A stretch of 64,000 nt of DNA from Atrichornis clamosus (GCA_013400975.1 WBMZ01012062.1:1-64000); one strand, 5' to 3'. Positions 13,942-27,718 are shown, counted from the stretch's first letter. Notes: a model not told the origin generated them from the sequence alone. Numbers and translations are program-made.

Positions 13942-14420
13942 TCCCAGCAGGGCCAGGGAAGTGGTCATTCCCCTGCACTTGGCACTGGTGAGGCCACACC
14001 TCCTGTGTTCAATTTTGGGTCCCTCACTACAAGAAGGACGTTGAGGTGCTGGAACATGTCCAGAGAAGGGCAACTGAGCAGTGAAGGGTCTGGAGAACAA
14101 GTCGTGTGAGTAGCCCCTGAGGGAGCTGGGGTTGTTCAGCCTGGAGCAGAGGAGGCTCGGGGGAGACCTTAGTGCTCTCTACAACTCCCTGAAAGGAGGG
14201 TGTAGTGAGGTGGGGGTCAGTCTCTTCTCCCAGGTAACAAGAGATAGGACAAGAGGAAATGGCCTCAAGTTGCACCAGGGGAGGTTAGATTGCATAAGAG
14301 GAAAAATTTCTTTACCATTGTTTAAAACACATGTAGATGTGGCACCTGAACACATGGTTTAGTGACGGACTTGATGACCTTGGAGGTCTTTTTCAAATAA
14401 ACAATGTTATGATTTTTATG
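13942..14420 (+). mobile_element. CR1 LINE 3' end, 5'-truncated, with internal deletions
   Basis: This is the 3' part of a chicken-repeat-1 non-LTR retrotransposon. Landmarks in order are 'cagcagggccagggaagtgg', 'ggcactggtgaggcc', 'tcactacaagaaggacgttg', 'gtccagagaagggcaac', 'cctggagcagaggaggctc', 'ctgaaaggaggg', 'tctcttctcccaggtaacaa' and 'gaggaaatggcctcaagttg'. The end at 14401-14420 is a degenerate form of the CR1 ATTCTATG-type tail. Against the remembered consensus, a block of about 70 bp is missing near 14317-14322 and about 25 bp near 14373. The element is non-autonomous and dead. Open frames at 13897-14362 on both strands are by-products of it. Confidence 0.92.
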
Positions 14421-17400
14421 GACTATGTGTACATCTGAATAAAATATGGCAAACACTGGGAAATGCACTCTGACGTGTTCACTAATATTTCAAGTGAATT
14501 ATAAGCTTTTCTTCTTTTTTTTTTTTTGTGACAGTCTGGTGTTGAAAATTCTATTAAAGTCTCTAAGAATCAGATCCATTTGATAATATATATATATCAG
14601 TTAGTTGCTTTGGGTTACTTAGTAGTTTGGGCTCAGCAAGGACTAAGAAATCCTGCAATAGGAGGTTTGTCCCATGTTAGAAAAAACTGACAAAGTTAGC
14701 TGAGATAAAACCCTCATTTAGGAAAATGTCTGGTGACATGCTCTTGTCTTATTGACAGCAGTAGGGCTTAAGCTAATGTTAAAAATAAAGTATATGTTTA
14801 ACTATTGAAAAAAAAAAACCCTTAAATATTGAAAAAAAGATACATTCCAGGATTATGAACTTTGATGACTGAGTGAATACTTATTTAAGTAGCATAAGGG
14901 CAACAGCTTTCTAGGCCCATTTACATGATAGAAAAGTCTTACAATCATCTCTTTATGCCATGAAATGTAACTGCCCATAGTAGAAACACCATAATTCATG
15001 CAGGTGGTGAGTTGAAACTCGCCCCAACCAGACAAACAAAAAAAATTATCGAGCCACAGCTTTCTACTTGTGAGGGTCGCAAGTAAGTTACTACTTTTTC
15101 AAACAGCATTTGTCTGCCAGTCTCATAAATTACAAACAACACAGGCTAAACTAACACAATTTACCCCTAGGATTCAGTATATGCACTAGATATGGATGTG
15201 TCAAGACAACTGTTCTTCAGTAACTTAGTCATTTCTTTTGGCACCCAGAGCACAGATATGGATCTCTTTATGGGAGGTAAAAATTTGTCTCAGACTAAGT
15301 TTCAAATTCCTCTCTCATGGGATACCTCTTTTCTACTGTTTTTGCTATTTGAAGAATAGATCCTTATTTTCCAGAAAGATAATTTGAAATTTGTAGCAGA
15401 CAAAATTCCAATTAGAATATTAATTTGAAATCTTCATCATTGTTTTTCTTATACTGGGGAGACAACCATAATGCATTCTGTCATATTTGTGGGATTTTTT
15501 TGTTCATTTTTTTGTTTAGGCAATTGATTTGAAACATCCTAACATGTAGTTTATTTTAAAACATCTTTAAAAGTTTTGATGCATTTTGAAGAAAAATTCC
15601 CAGATGTATCTTCTTATATGGGAAAGAGGAGAGCATTTGACCCATTTATCACAAAAGCACTTCTAAAAAGTGCTTAGTCTCACTAATTTCTACAAGTAGT
15701 GTTCTATTAACACAAGGATATGGAACCATATATTCAAGGGGATTAGAATTTTAAGTTAAAATTATTATCATCAGACTATTTTCAGTAAATTTAAAAATTC
15801 ATATATTACCGCTATTAAAAAGTAACAGCCAGAAAAAAAGATCAAAATGTGGCAAGGAAAACCAGCTGTCTCCAGCACCATTCAAACAGTGAGTCAAAAA
15901 TGGAATAGAGTTGTTAACCCCAGTGAGAACATCTATCCTACTGGTCTGTTAAATATATTTCTTGGAAATGCATGTACTTATTTCATGCTTGGAAAGATAC
16001 ACAAAATCTCATAACAGTACTGTGAGGGGATAAATAACCAAAAAGGTGTTGTAACGGGAAGTCTGCAGATAAATGATTAACCAAGCAAGATATTTGCTTG
16101 TGTAGCAAGGGGAAGAATACGAAGGCTTTTTTTGTTCAAGGGGTGTTTTGAGAAAGCAAGGGTGGAAAAGGAGCTTATGAAGAGGAAAAAATCACTGACA
16201 GGCAAAAAAGGGAAAGTAGGGGAACAAGGAATGGTATTCTCAGTACTGCACCTCTGAAGAGCACTTTGGGAAATGTCACTCTTGTCCACAGCTGATTCCA
16301 GATGTTCAAAACAGAGAGAGGAAGAAAAAGCAAGCTAACTAGGCAAAAACTAAGCTCTGGTGGTCTTTTACATTAGCTTTCTTTAGCACAAAGATGCTTC
16401 ATGATTCAGTTATGTAAATGAGGTTGTATGAAAGGATGTATAATATAATCAGTGTGGAACTGTAAGCATCCAACTTACTTCCATTACAGAAAATCACTGC
16501 CTGGTGCTGCCAGTCCCTCCTTCACGTGCCACGATCATCACAGATGGGGATGTTCTATTCAGTATCATTTCCAAAATAGGATAGTTGGAAAAGTTATGTG
16601 TTGTTTTCCTTAATGGCAGAACCCACACTGTTTTTCTTTCAAGCACAGACACACATCTGTCACTGTCCTTAGCAGGGGCCAGGGGTAGGCATTTTTTGAC
16701 AATGACAAATCAAAACCAAAATCACAGAGTCCACGAGACAGTTTTTTTTTTCAAATACTAATTTTAGACTGGATTTTTAATCCCAGACTTTTAGGGTCAA
16801 ATGGGGTCTGGAGAGAGGGCAAAGTCTCTTTCTTATCTGTCTACTTCAGCACCAAAAGTTACTGCTGTGGCAATAGGAAATGTTTTTATTATAGTCCTCT
16901 AGTTCCTGAGGGGATCCACAGTCAAGGAACATTACCTTAGCCCTTGTGAAGCTCACATACCTCATTTGATCTACAAAGAGCTTTCCAAGCATTACTCACC
17001 CTAATCAGAAGTTGGCAATGAACTATAATCACTTCTGCACTACCTGCAAGAACCTCTGATGCTGCGAGTTTGGTGATACTATCCAGATCTCCCCTGAAAA
17101 TCTGTGTTAAAACTGAGATATGGATCACAGACCTGATATGACATCTAAAGGAGCACCAATCAAGTGACAGATTGTTGCCTCTAATTTCCACTGCATTTAA
17201 AAGAGGGATAGGAAACTCAAAACTCAGGTTTCAAACACATTTTCCCGTCTCTGGAAAACCCTTTATCAAGCTAATTTTGATAGTTGGATAGTTGTATACT
17301 CCAGACATTGGCCACTGAAATGAAACTACTTCAATATATTTTATATAAATGAACAATTATCAACTTAAATTAAATTTAATAGCACTAGAAAAAAACATCC

Positions 17401-20400
17401 TCTGTGGAACTCATATATGATACCCTGGGGATATATAATACTGATTTTTAGGACAGGATTTGATTGTGCCAACTTCACTGTATTTGTCCCCTACCTCTCT
17501 GGGCAATGGTAAGACTGCTCTCTAAAAATTAAACATTTCTAAAACTTGCTATACCTGTGGCAAAGTGATTTCTTCCTTTGAGCTTTTAGACTCTTTCTGT
17601 AGTGGAATAATGAAATATAGCTGAAGTATACATGGGACATTTGAGGTATCCTTGGTCCAGATAGCTCAGACAAGACCATGAGGATGCAGCTGACATCCAC
17701 AAACAACAAAATTCCATAGAGTAAACATGGGTCCAAATTTGTGGGAATGCTTTTCAATTCTAGGAGACTCAAGATCAGTAATTCTCAACTATTTAATACA
17801 TATCTATCTCAAGGTGGAACTTGATGATGCAGAGCAGGTGGCTCAGTGAAATTCAGAATGCTGTCACTTGGCTGTAATGTACAAAGAGATGTTTAGTCAA
17901 TTGAAGAGAACAGTAGGCTCAAAAGTCATAGCTCCCATTCACACACCCTGGGACAGTGGGTATTTCGTTATTTCTCTGCACCAGAAGATTGCCATATATT
18001 ACATTTTTTTGGTATGGCCAGTTTCTCTCCTTATTAGACAAAATCCTCTGTGTGAACATCCATGTACATTAAAAAAATGCACACAATATTTTTCAGATTC
18101 CTGGACTTCACAAATGGGGGAAACTTTCTCAGAGTAACTCTTTGAAATTAATATGCAGTCTCTTTATCATTTCAACTACTGCTCAGACCAGGTTTGTGAG
18201 CTCTGATTTCAGAAGGCAGGAAGGAATAAAAGGTAGCATCCATTTATTTCTTCCTTGAGGAGATTATTGCATCCATGATATTTTTTTCCAACAACACATC
18301 AGTCTCTGTTTTTGTTCTGACTTGTCCTTGCCTCCTTTTGTACTGTTATATTGATTACATTATTAAACTCTCAGATCTTCCACAGCGAAGAGTACAGTCC
18401 ACTAAAGGCAATAGTAGAACATCTGCTTACTACAGTCGTGGAGATTCCCCCTTTTACACCAGACCCTCAGTGCCTTTTGCAAGTGATTCTATAATTTCCT
18501 CCTATTCTGTTGCTCATGAACTCTGCTGTGAGACGTCTGCCATCATGTCACATGCTGGGGATTTTACACTGGGAGGGACTGCTGGGATTCAGTACCAGAA
18601 AGGACGTGACAATGAGCATCTAAATATACAATATGGAGTAATTGTTCCCAAGGTAACTGTAAATGTGGGCCAGGGAACACAGTTTTGAAAGGTACTACTC
18701 ACATTTATAGAATAGCTGCTGCAAATGATCCCTTCAGAAAAGCTATGCCAATTCATACCGGCTGTAGAAATATCCCTGAATTTATGAAGAAAATTTAATA
18801 CTTATACCTCAACACATTTCATGAAACAAGAGATCTAGCACATTTATATAGAAAAACAATTCAGGAACTCATGTTAAAAGACAAATGTCTAATGTCTTTA
18901 AAAAGGCATGACTGTATATATTTGAATATAAATCTTCCCCCAGGATCTCATCAGCAAATACAATGTACAAGGCATTTACATTTGCTATTTAAAATTTCAT
19001 GGATGGGGTAATCTGAACTGCATACATCCTGGCTTTTCTGGGGTGAAAACAAAGAAATTTAAAACTGGGTGCAGGTTTTGTTCAGTCTGTCATTTTCTGC
19101 TGGTCTTTCATCTACTTAATAGATACTTTAGTAAACATTGCTCAGTTTGTAATGGCAGCATGGAGAAATTGGCAGATTAGTCTTGAATTGATATGGTAAA
19201 CCAAATAAATCTGCCAGACCTTTTTTTTCATCCATTTTGCTGCTGAATACCCAGCTCAAGCCTGAGGCAGGCACACACACACACAGAGTGTAGACTGTGG
19301 TGTGCTGCATGATGCTGGGCTGTGAAGCATGCAAACGTTGATTGGAGTGAAAGCTATGATAATCACACTTTCATCTAAACATCCTAGCGGGGCTTGAGAG
19401 GAAGGATGGCTTTGTGCACAAGGTCAAGAGTGGTTAATATTAGGACAGACTAAATGACACCTCTTAGACAACTGCTGTTGTGCTTCAGAGAGCCATGCTC
19501 CAGACTTGTCAGCAGTGGCAGACACACAAAGCATATATTGGAAATCAGGATTTTAGCACTGTAGCAAGTGAAGAGAGAAGAATAGCCAACAGAGCCAACT
19601 TTGAAAGCCATCCTCAGCCTCAAAAATCTGCTTGTTTTTCAGGAAAACCATCTAGTAAGGATTATAAGATAAATGCTCAATTCATTTAAGTCAACCAAAT
19701 TTGTTCTCTGTAAAGATTGAAATGTCACGCTTATGACTTGAGAGAAAGACTGAAATGACTGAATCCTGGATCAAGTTTATATTACGTTTAGCATGAGAGC
19801 TTTCTGATCACTACAACGTTGGTTTCAATTTTTTTCAGATTTCCACAAGACTGTTTATTCTGATTATGTCCACTTCAGTCATATTAAAATACAGTATATT
19901 TTGCGTTATCTATGGGTGAAGATATTATGTGAATATGTGATAATCAACTGGATGGGTTTTATTTGCTTGTTAACCCCAAAGCAACGAATCTCTTTTAACA
20001 AATACAGAATTAAAAAACAGTGAATATAATCAACACCTTTTGTTTGACAGGAACAAAAGATATGTCAGGCCAAAGAATTAGTCTTTTCCAGAAATTTATA
20101 AGCATCTGAAAAGAAGAGCTTATAATGAATGTGCTTCTTCAACCAGAACAAGCACACTGGGACTGCGAAGCTATCATAATGCAACACAGTGTACCAGTGG
20201 GAAATAAACACACATCAAGAAATCTTATTATTTTTATGAGTATGCTTCAACATGAGTAATTCTAATGAGTATTACAGCAACTGCCTCCCTACAGTTACTC
20301 TGCAGGCATTCTTCTCACACAAAATATAGTGGGACCCAAGCTTTGTCAAACACTCAGAAGATATTTAAGTCCCCTGAAATTTCTTCTCTTAGCTTACAAA

Positions 20401-23400
20401 AATACAGGTCACTTCTGGCACAGCTCTTCAGCCGCTCCAGTAAGCAATACATGGAGCTGCAGTATTAACAATGCCCTTATTTCTCTGCAACACATTTTGG
20501 GGTTTGTGTAAAGTGCATTGCTTTCTTCTGCTCTTTATTTCCTTGAATGCTCCCAGTAACTCCAGTTTCCCATTAAGCAGTGTAAATCCCATCTAATTCT
20601 AATGAAATCAGTGTTTAGAATTACTGCTTTAACTCCTAAGATAGCTAAATTTTTCTTTCTGCGTCAGTCCAATACATTAAACAGTTTCATATCATTTCTT
20701 ATGTGATGGGAAAAATGTAGACAATCCTGAGGACAAACAGTTTTTCTAGGGACACTTTGCCTGCATCTTTCAGCCAAGAAGATTTCAAAAAATGTCAAAC
20801 TCATAAAACGATACTAGATACAACCTATCATTTCATTTTGTTTCATAAGTTATACTTAGCTCACCTCAAAAAGTATTAGGAACAGATTGTCTGTTGCAGT
20901 AAATAATTATAGTTCACTTACAGCCAAAGAAGGTCTTCTGATTTATGTCCAAAGAGATCTGACCTACAGAAGAGTACAATGGTTATCTCTCCAATCTAAG
21001 AAGAAAACTCTTCTCATAGCTCATGTATTTTATGTTCTTCTAAAGAGTTTTATTTCCACATAGTGAGTATCCTGATTCCCTGATACTGATGATTTTATTC
21101 ATTAAGTCTTCTCACTTTAATACTTTTCTTGATTTAATTAACTTTTATGGATATTTCCCTTCAACTTCTATGCTTTTCTATTATGAAAAGTATCAAGTGC
21201 TTTAATGTTGTGTAATTTAGAATGGCTAGATATTGCTCTGCTCAAAATTCAATGAGTGCGTGGTAAAATTAAAAGTTATCCCAAAGTTGTTCAAAAGATA
21301 CCTCCAAAATTTGGGAGATAGAGAATAAAACCATTGACATTCCAAATACACAGTAGATTCCTACCTAAACGTAACCCACAAAACTAATCAGAGTGGATTT
21401 TAGGAAGATCAGAGTTCAGAGTCCTTCACAATCTCCTCTGCCATTTGCTCCCCCAGACAATCTTGTCTTTCAACCTGTGTCCTGAGGGAGTTCACATTTG
21501 CCTTCATGCTTTGACGCATGCACCAGAGAATGCAAGTGTGCTGTCACAAATTTTAAAATAAAGGACTTATTTTCTCATAGAGCGGGGTCAAGATTATCCT
21601 ATTTCAGTTTTGAGACTTTTAACATCTCTTGGACAGGTACCCTGAAATAAATTGATGGAAAATTAAGCCACCTGGCTTGTCCTCAACACCTGCAGTTGGA
21701 ACAAGTTGTAAGTGGCTCTCAAATCCCTGTCACTACTTCATATGTGCAGGAATGTGTGAGACAGGACAGTCTTGAGAGTGCTTGAGGCTGTGATTATGGA
21801 GGACATCACTGCTCTCAAATCACAGACACAGAAAGACAAATGAGACCAGTATGTCTGCAAAACTGTAGGTTCAGCCTGAAGACTCCTCTGTGCTCCAGAG
21901 AGGCTTTGAATTGGCTTTGCTTGCAGGGCTTCATTCTACTCAGAAAGAAATTAAGCTAAGCAAAGTGACAGAGTTGAGAGACTGTGTAACCTACACAGCT
22001 CCAGGTGATAAAAAAAGGAAAAAAACCCCAGATGGATTAGTGCATTTCATACACTGTGCAAGTATTCCCACAAGCTTTGTAAAGTAATGAATTTGATGCT
22101 TGAATAGACCAGTGGCTCTAAAGACAAATCATTGCTTGGTTTATCTTCTACTCTTTTTAAAACTTGTCTTGGGATCTTTAATTTCCATGTAGGCAACCAA
22201 ACAGATCCTTAATTTAATATGGCCTCTGAACAACTTGTCTTCTTACAGTGCAGCAGCTACCCCTACCACCCCCGGCCCTGCACTGCACTGTCCGCACCAG
22301 CTACAGGCACTTTCATCTCAATCTGCAATGGTATCAGCCAAGAGCTAAAGGGGTAGCACTGCGAATCACACAGTGTACTGACCTCGTGCTATTCTAGTTT
22401 CATCTCCATTAGCACTAACAGAAGTCCTTTCTCTTTGTAAATTTTCAGTTCAAAAAGAATTTTAGATTAAAACATTTGTTCTCAAATGGTTGGTAGTGAC
22501 AGCTCAGAAGAGTTTCATAACCTCTGTTTGGGAGGTAATGGTCTTAAGCTCTTCCTCAATATTTGACACAAACTTCTGATTATCTTTCATCTAGCAGTTC
22601 CTGTATCAACTTTATCAAGACCTACTATTACATTTAGTCATAAGTATTCAGCTTTATCTGAATTTACTGCATAAAAGAAGCAATTCATAATCCCAGTAAT
22701 GGGAAAGAAAGGGGTTCTGATTTGACCAGGAGAGCTGACAATACCTTTGTACTATATCCTTGCACACTGTCTCAGAGAATCAAGATATTGTGTCAGATTC
22801 CACTTTGAATAAGGTCTACAGTAAGCTTCTTAAATACATGGATCAGGGATCCATGAGAAATTGCAAAGTTTCTCAGTTTCCGGAGCTTTGTCCACAATAG
22901 GAATTTGGAACAATTTCGCAGAGGTAATTAAGCATCTAAATATCCTTAGTTTTTTACTCATATATTTCTGCAAAAATGTCTGCCCTTTTGCACTGCAGTT
23001 TAGCTCTGCAACCTCACAAAACAGAGTTGGCCAGTGACAGAGAGCCTTTGATGCTTGACAGGGCACAGACTTACCAGTGTTTTCCTATTGCTTCACATCA
23101 CGGTCTTACCAGTGAAGTGCCATGGGAAATGACTTGAGAGGCTCATGCTGAGGTCACCATTTCTCTGCCATTTCTCTTCGATTGTTACTCTTCACACACA
23201 AAAGTCACACAAGGGCCTCGTGGCAATTTGGGAACTTGGCCTTCAATGAAAGTATAAGCTTCATGCTAACAGCAAACATAAAACAAGTACTGATGTTACC
23301 TTTCTTGAAGATTTCTCTACACTTTCTTTACAAAGCCATATTTCTTATTTTTTTTTGGTCACAGAGGGTGACTCTTCCATTTCTACTAGATGTCTCATAA

Positions 23401-24871
23401 TACTACATGATTCTTATGACTTTATCATAAAGTTTTCCTGAGGTTACATCCTAACTTCATTTGCTGTGCATCACCCAGAGGTCAAGACAGGTGTACATGA
23501 TGAGATATGGCAAAAGAAAAGGATTTCTTGAAAAACACTCAATACCTTTCACGGCAATTAAGAAGTAAAATAAGAAGCACGATGAAGAATGACAGTTGTA
23601 GTGATAACAGTAATAATGTGTCAGGAAGAAATAAAAGAGCCAATCTTGACTAAAGATGAATTTGTGTGACTGACAGGTAGATTTATTTGTATATTTGTTC
23701 ATTCCCTTTCAAATTTGCTCTTAGAAGTAAAGAGACACAATAAATACAGAGCCTCTGTGGTGCCAGAGACCAGAATCACACTTTAATGCAATTATCTCTA
23801 GATGTGAAAAGTAATATACATATCAAAAGAAAATTTTGAAAAATTAAATTATTACTCCCCTTTTCCCTCTTGGAGGGCAGTTGTACCTCTGCTGAAACAG
23901 GATTTTGAATGTTCCTTAAGCGGAATTTTCCCTTTTCCTCAACTTTATTAATTATATATTTTGGCAAAGTCCAAAGGGCCTTTTATGCCGAATGGGCAGA
24001 TTCAGAGGATACCCGGTCCTCCTTCCAAGATCTGCTAATTGTTGAAAGCATCCAAGTTAGCTACCAGGAGATGAAACTGAAATACTTTAAGAACTTATCC
24101 ATTGCATTTTGTCACTTCAGTCAATTAGAATAGCAATGCTATTCAGACTTGGAGCATTCCCATACATATTTTTTCATGTCCTGTACCTGAAAATGAATAC
24201 AGTGAACAAACTGATACATTACAAGCTCTGAAAGAAGGAATATCTCAGGTGGCTTGTAGCATCTATTCTTTTTTACATAATTTCTTTCAGTGCTTGCCCT
24301 TTTCACAACACTGTTAATTAGCATTAAGGTTGAGTTCCTCTCCGCATCCCAGGCCAATGAAATATCATTTTCCAACCACTCATTCCTCACTCTGTGTTTT
24401 GTCACAAATTACTCCTAAGTGCAGGTGGTTGTATTTGTCTCTGATGAATCACAATTTTTCTCCAATTAGGCAAAAACATTCTGAATTTTGCCCTGTCCTC
24501 TCTGTGCTCACAGGTCTCCCTGATTTGCTGTCCTCCTCCATTTCACATGCTCTGTGCCATCACTCTGCATGTGAATAAAGACAGGGATCAGTATCAGGTT
24601 CAGGAGAGATTTCTGCAGAAACCTACTTGGTAATTACTCTGCAAGTACAGTTGTACGTCAGCTTTCAAACTTGCCTGCTCTCTAAACTCTGCCTGAAATT
24701 CCGACAGGACTGAAAAGCACCTTTTATTTCTCCTTTAAACAAAACCCTGTATATTGTCATATGAAGTTATGGCTAATGTTGTCCACTTGCTCCTGACAGA
24801 CACATGTGGGCCATTAGCCTTGTTTCTTACAACCTAAATGCTTGTGAATCCAAGGGAACATTGATCCAAAT
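14421..24871. other. Long unique stretch, no gene recognised
   Basis: About 10 kb of AT-rich, CpG-poor sequence. It contains T and A runs (about 14513-14527 and 14809-14818), a short TA tract near 14585-14597 and a CA tract at 19272-19285. The longest open frame is 137 codons at 18275-18688 on the plus strand, without a recognisable domain. A splice-site-bounded segment on the minus strand at 17000-17093 is discussed in the findings. I see no transposon signature here. Confidence 0.65.
19272..19285. repeat. (CA)n short microsatellite
   Basis: Seven CA units followed by GAG. Short and of no evident function. Confidence 0.8.
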
Positions 24872-24985
24872 TACTTCTTCAAGGTCACACAAGGAGTCAA
24901 TGTCACCACCGGGGTGAAATTCAGGGAAGTTCAGATATTAATCTCAGACCACAGCTCTCTCAATGCCCTGACTAAGGTGAAAGTT
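24872..24985 (+). mobile_element. Ancient MIR/L2-like SINE 3' relic
   Basis: 'acttcttcaaggtcacacaa' is followed by 'ggagtcaatg' and then a degenerate copy of the typical 'gaattcaggagtcctgactcc' region. This matches the order of the MIR/L2-type 3' end (accession-free recall: 'acttgcccaaggtcacacag' then 'agtcagtggcagag'). Only the 3' half is visible. It is in the same orientation as the relics at 5.4 kb and 33.7 kb. Diverged enough that the subfamily is uncertain. Confidence 0.45.
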
Positions 24986-27250
24986 TTCAGGAGTTATATA
25001 AGGGATTGAAGACTGTTAGGTGGTGCTAGGCTAAACACTGAGTGCCTAATGAGCAGAGAGAGAAGAACAGATTTACTGAGCTTGAACTCCAAATTTTGAT
25101 ATTTTTTAATATATCCGAAATGAATCAAAGGAAAAACTACAGCTGTAAGTAGAGTTTTGTCTTGCGGAATAAAGGTGTAGAAGTAACCAGGAAAGTCTTG
25201 TACAAGTCAAACAATAAATCCAGACAGACCCTTCACAAAAAACTATTTGAGGTCAGGAGTGAAGAGAAAATTCTAAGAACAGATGTCATAAAAGCATCAG
25301 AACATATTGATTGAACAAGGTAGGGAAGGAAAAACGAAGCACGACAATCCCTTGCCTGGAGGAGGTGTTAGTGACAGCTGATGTCCAGACACCTTGAGAA
25401 CAATTCTGGTGCACAAACACAGACCTCTCACGCCATGTTGGACATGGCATGCTATTGGAGACATGTCCACACAGCTCACAGACATGACACAAAACCGGTG
25501 TGAGATTGGCCTTTCTAGAGGGGTAGCTGGAGCCCAGAGGTCCTACTCAGAAACTGAGATTCCCTTCTCTGCTTCAGAAGTGATTGTAGCCTGAATTGCA
25601 AGTCTTGCTTCTGATTAATGCTGAAAAATACGAGGCTGTTTGTCCAAACCTTGTGAATAAGCAAAACTTGGTAAAAAGTTTGCAGAATAAAAGATGTTTA
25701 TGATATTTGGCTTAAACTAACTTTTTATTTATTGGCTTTCCAGAGAGATTTAAAAGTCCTTACATTCTTTCTTCAGGAATCACTAACATGAAGAAAAACA
25801 ACAAGTAACAAGGGTTCAAAGAAGAATTAGTCTTAACACAGACACGCACAAATGTTTTTTGTTAGTCAAAAATAATTGTGAGGAATTTATTTTTGGTCAG
25901 GTTTCGCAAGATTCAAATCTCATGTATTTTAGCTTTCCTCAAAATAAGATTCAGATTTGGTTTGTTATGACATAGAAGTCAGCCTGTTCTTTATTTTTTT
26001 TCCAAGACAGTTCTTCCATCTGCAATAAAGAAGCAGACATTGCACTCCAGCTTTGAATTTGCTGTAACTACAACAATCTGTAAGTGCAGTTCTCAGAGCA
26101 ACTGTCAGTACAAAGTACATCTTGCCTTTTGTTGTATAATAGAGGAGAATAAAAAAAGAAGGGTGGATATACTTGTACACTGAAGTTGACATGAAAAAGG
26201 GAAAGTCAACAGCAGTAAAACCATACCCTGTGGAAACAATGCTGGTTGCTTTCTAGTTGAGCCATATTTTCACTTAGGATGAAAGCGGCCTCACTTCAAC
26301 ATTTGGCCTCCTTGGAATGAGTGAGAATTTTTCTTCTGCAGCTGCTTTATCTGTCCTCCATGAAATCTGTGCTGAAGTTGTCCATGTCAGGAAAAGAGAA
26401 GAAGTGGCAGTAATTTATTAATCAGAATTTTCTTGCAGAGCTGTTTCTTATGTTTGCATTTGCTACAGAGAGCTGTTAAAAATTTGTCTTTTACTCCCAA
26501 ATTTCCAGGACTAACTTGAGCAAAACCAAAGCAGTGCATGCAACAGTAAACTGCATTATGTCATTAGCAAACATTTTGATGTTGCACAAAATAACCCGTC
26601 TTTTCTCTTAGAGGAAAGAATGCAACAGTATTGTTACTTTGAAATAGGAACCACACCAAAAAGCATCCAAGAAAAAGGAAAAAATGGAATTTTTACGGTA
26701 AGCAGTTAACAGCGGTGTGTATTCTTTTAGTGCAATGGGAAATACAAAAAGCTGGTTAGGATTTGTAGGCTGGCACCTATAAAATGCCCTGCAGTGCATG
26801 AGTCCTCATTTCTGTAACTGGGATACCATTTACAGCAAGCAACTCTTCATATGCTTAAAGAACTACTGCTAGGAACATGTGTGTGCTCCCCATAAGCTGG
26901 AATGCTCTCCTCATTGTAGATTCATCTTTATATTTTAGACAGTGAATCCACATACAAAGCATAAAAAAAGGAAATTAAATACCCATTCTAATCACCCTTA
27001 CGCATTCAGTCGTTACTTCCTGGTGATAATTATTAGCTCCAGCATCAAGAAAGCATTGTGATCATACCTGTAAATTAATTTCAAAAGGCAAGGATTAATT
27101 AAAAAGCATGATGATACATTTATTTATACATTGTTACTGTGGTTGGACAGTTAGCAATGATGGGAGAGAGAATCATAAACCAATAACCAGCAAGCTTAAT
27201 TTCTTTAAAATAGTCATAATTTTATGTGAATTGTTGTGAAAATGTAAAGA
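24986..27250. other. Unique non-coding stretch
   Basis: AT-rich sequence with open frames of 75 codons or fewer and no recognised element. The TAATTA-like words around 27070-27110 could be homeodomain sites, but such words are frequent by chance at this base composition. Confidence 0.6.
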
Positions 27251-27316
27251 TAAGATTCTGAGCTCGTGGAAGTCAATGGAATTATTGCAATTTACACTAG
27301 TCAAGCATGTGGATCT
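27251..27316. repeat. Possible ancient amniote interspersed repeat fragment
   Basis: The run 'aagattctgagctc', 'ggaagtcaatggaatta', 'gcaatttacactag', 'ggatct' has the same word order as an old interspersed repeat I remember from bird, turtle and crocodile genomes ('gaagtcaatggagtta' followed by 'gatttacaccag' and 'ggatctggcc'). I cannot name its class with confidence. Only a short piece remains. Confidence 0.35.
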
Positions 27317-27718
27317 ATATATAGAATTAAAGACACCTTTCCTGAATAACAATAATTATTTCCCTGCAAACTCTGCAACGTCTGGCAATTAGAGCAAGAG
27401 ACCATGAGTCAGACCTCCTGAGAGCTATTCCGAGCTGAGCTGGTGCTGCAATCCCCGGCCTGTGCATTTATGAGGATGGATTTCAGAAGCTCTGAACACC
27501 CACAGCCCTAAACGAAGCCAAGAAGAGTCAGAGTGTGAGCACCTGTGGGAAAATCAGATCTACAACTCCCTACAGTTCCCTATAATTTGCTGCTGCCTGT
27601 AAATTCTATCTCCATCGTTCTCTGCCTTCTGGGGTTCACAGGTTGTCTGATTAGGCATTTTCCATTTCATTCACTCAAATCTAATGGCTTATTCTAAGAG
27701 AACAACAGAGAACAAAAA

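Noticed and set aside
13897..14362. Several open frames of 67 to 82 codons
   Set aside because: They overlap the CR1 3' end at 13942-14420 and reflect its GC-richer sequence.
17774..17800. Start resembling a hAT/Charlie terminal repeat ('cagtaattctcaactattta')
   Set aside because: Several mismatches to the expected terminal sequence and no matching inverted partner was found nearby.
22255..22285. Possible i-motif or minus-strand G-quadruplex in a C-rich section
   Set aside because: Only three adequate C runs are present.
23030..23150. Two minus-strand donor-like sites (CTG/GTAAGT and CTG/GTAAGA) close together
   Set aside because: No acceptor with a convincing pyrimidine tract at a sensible distance.
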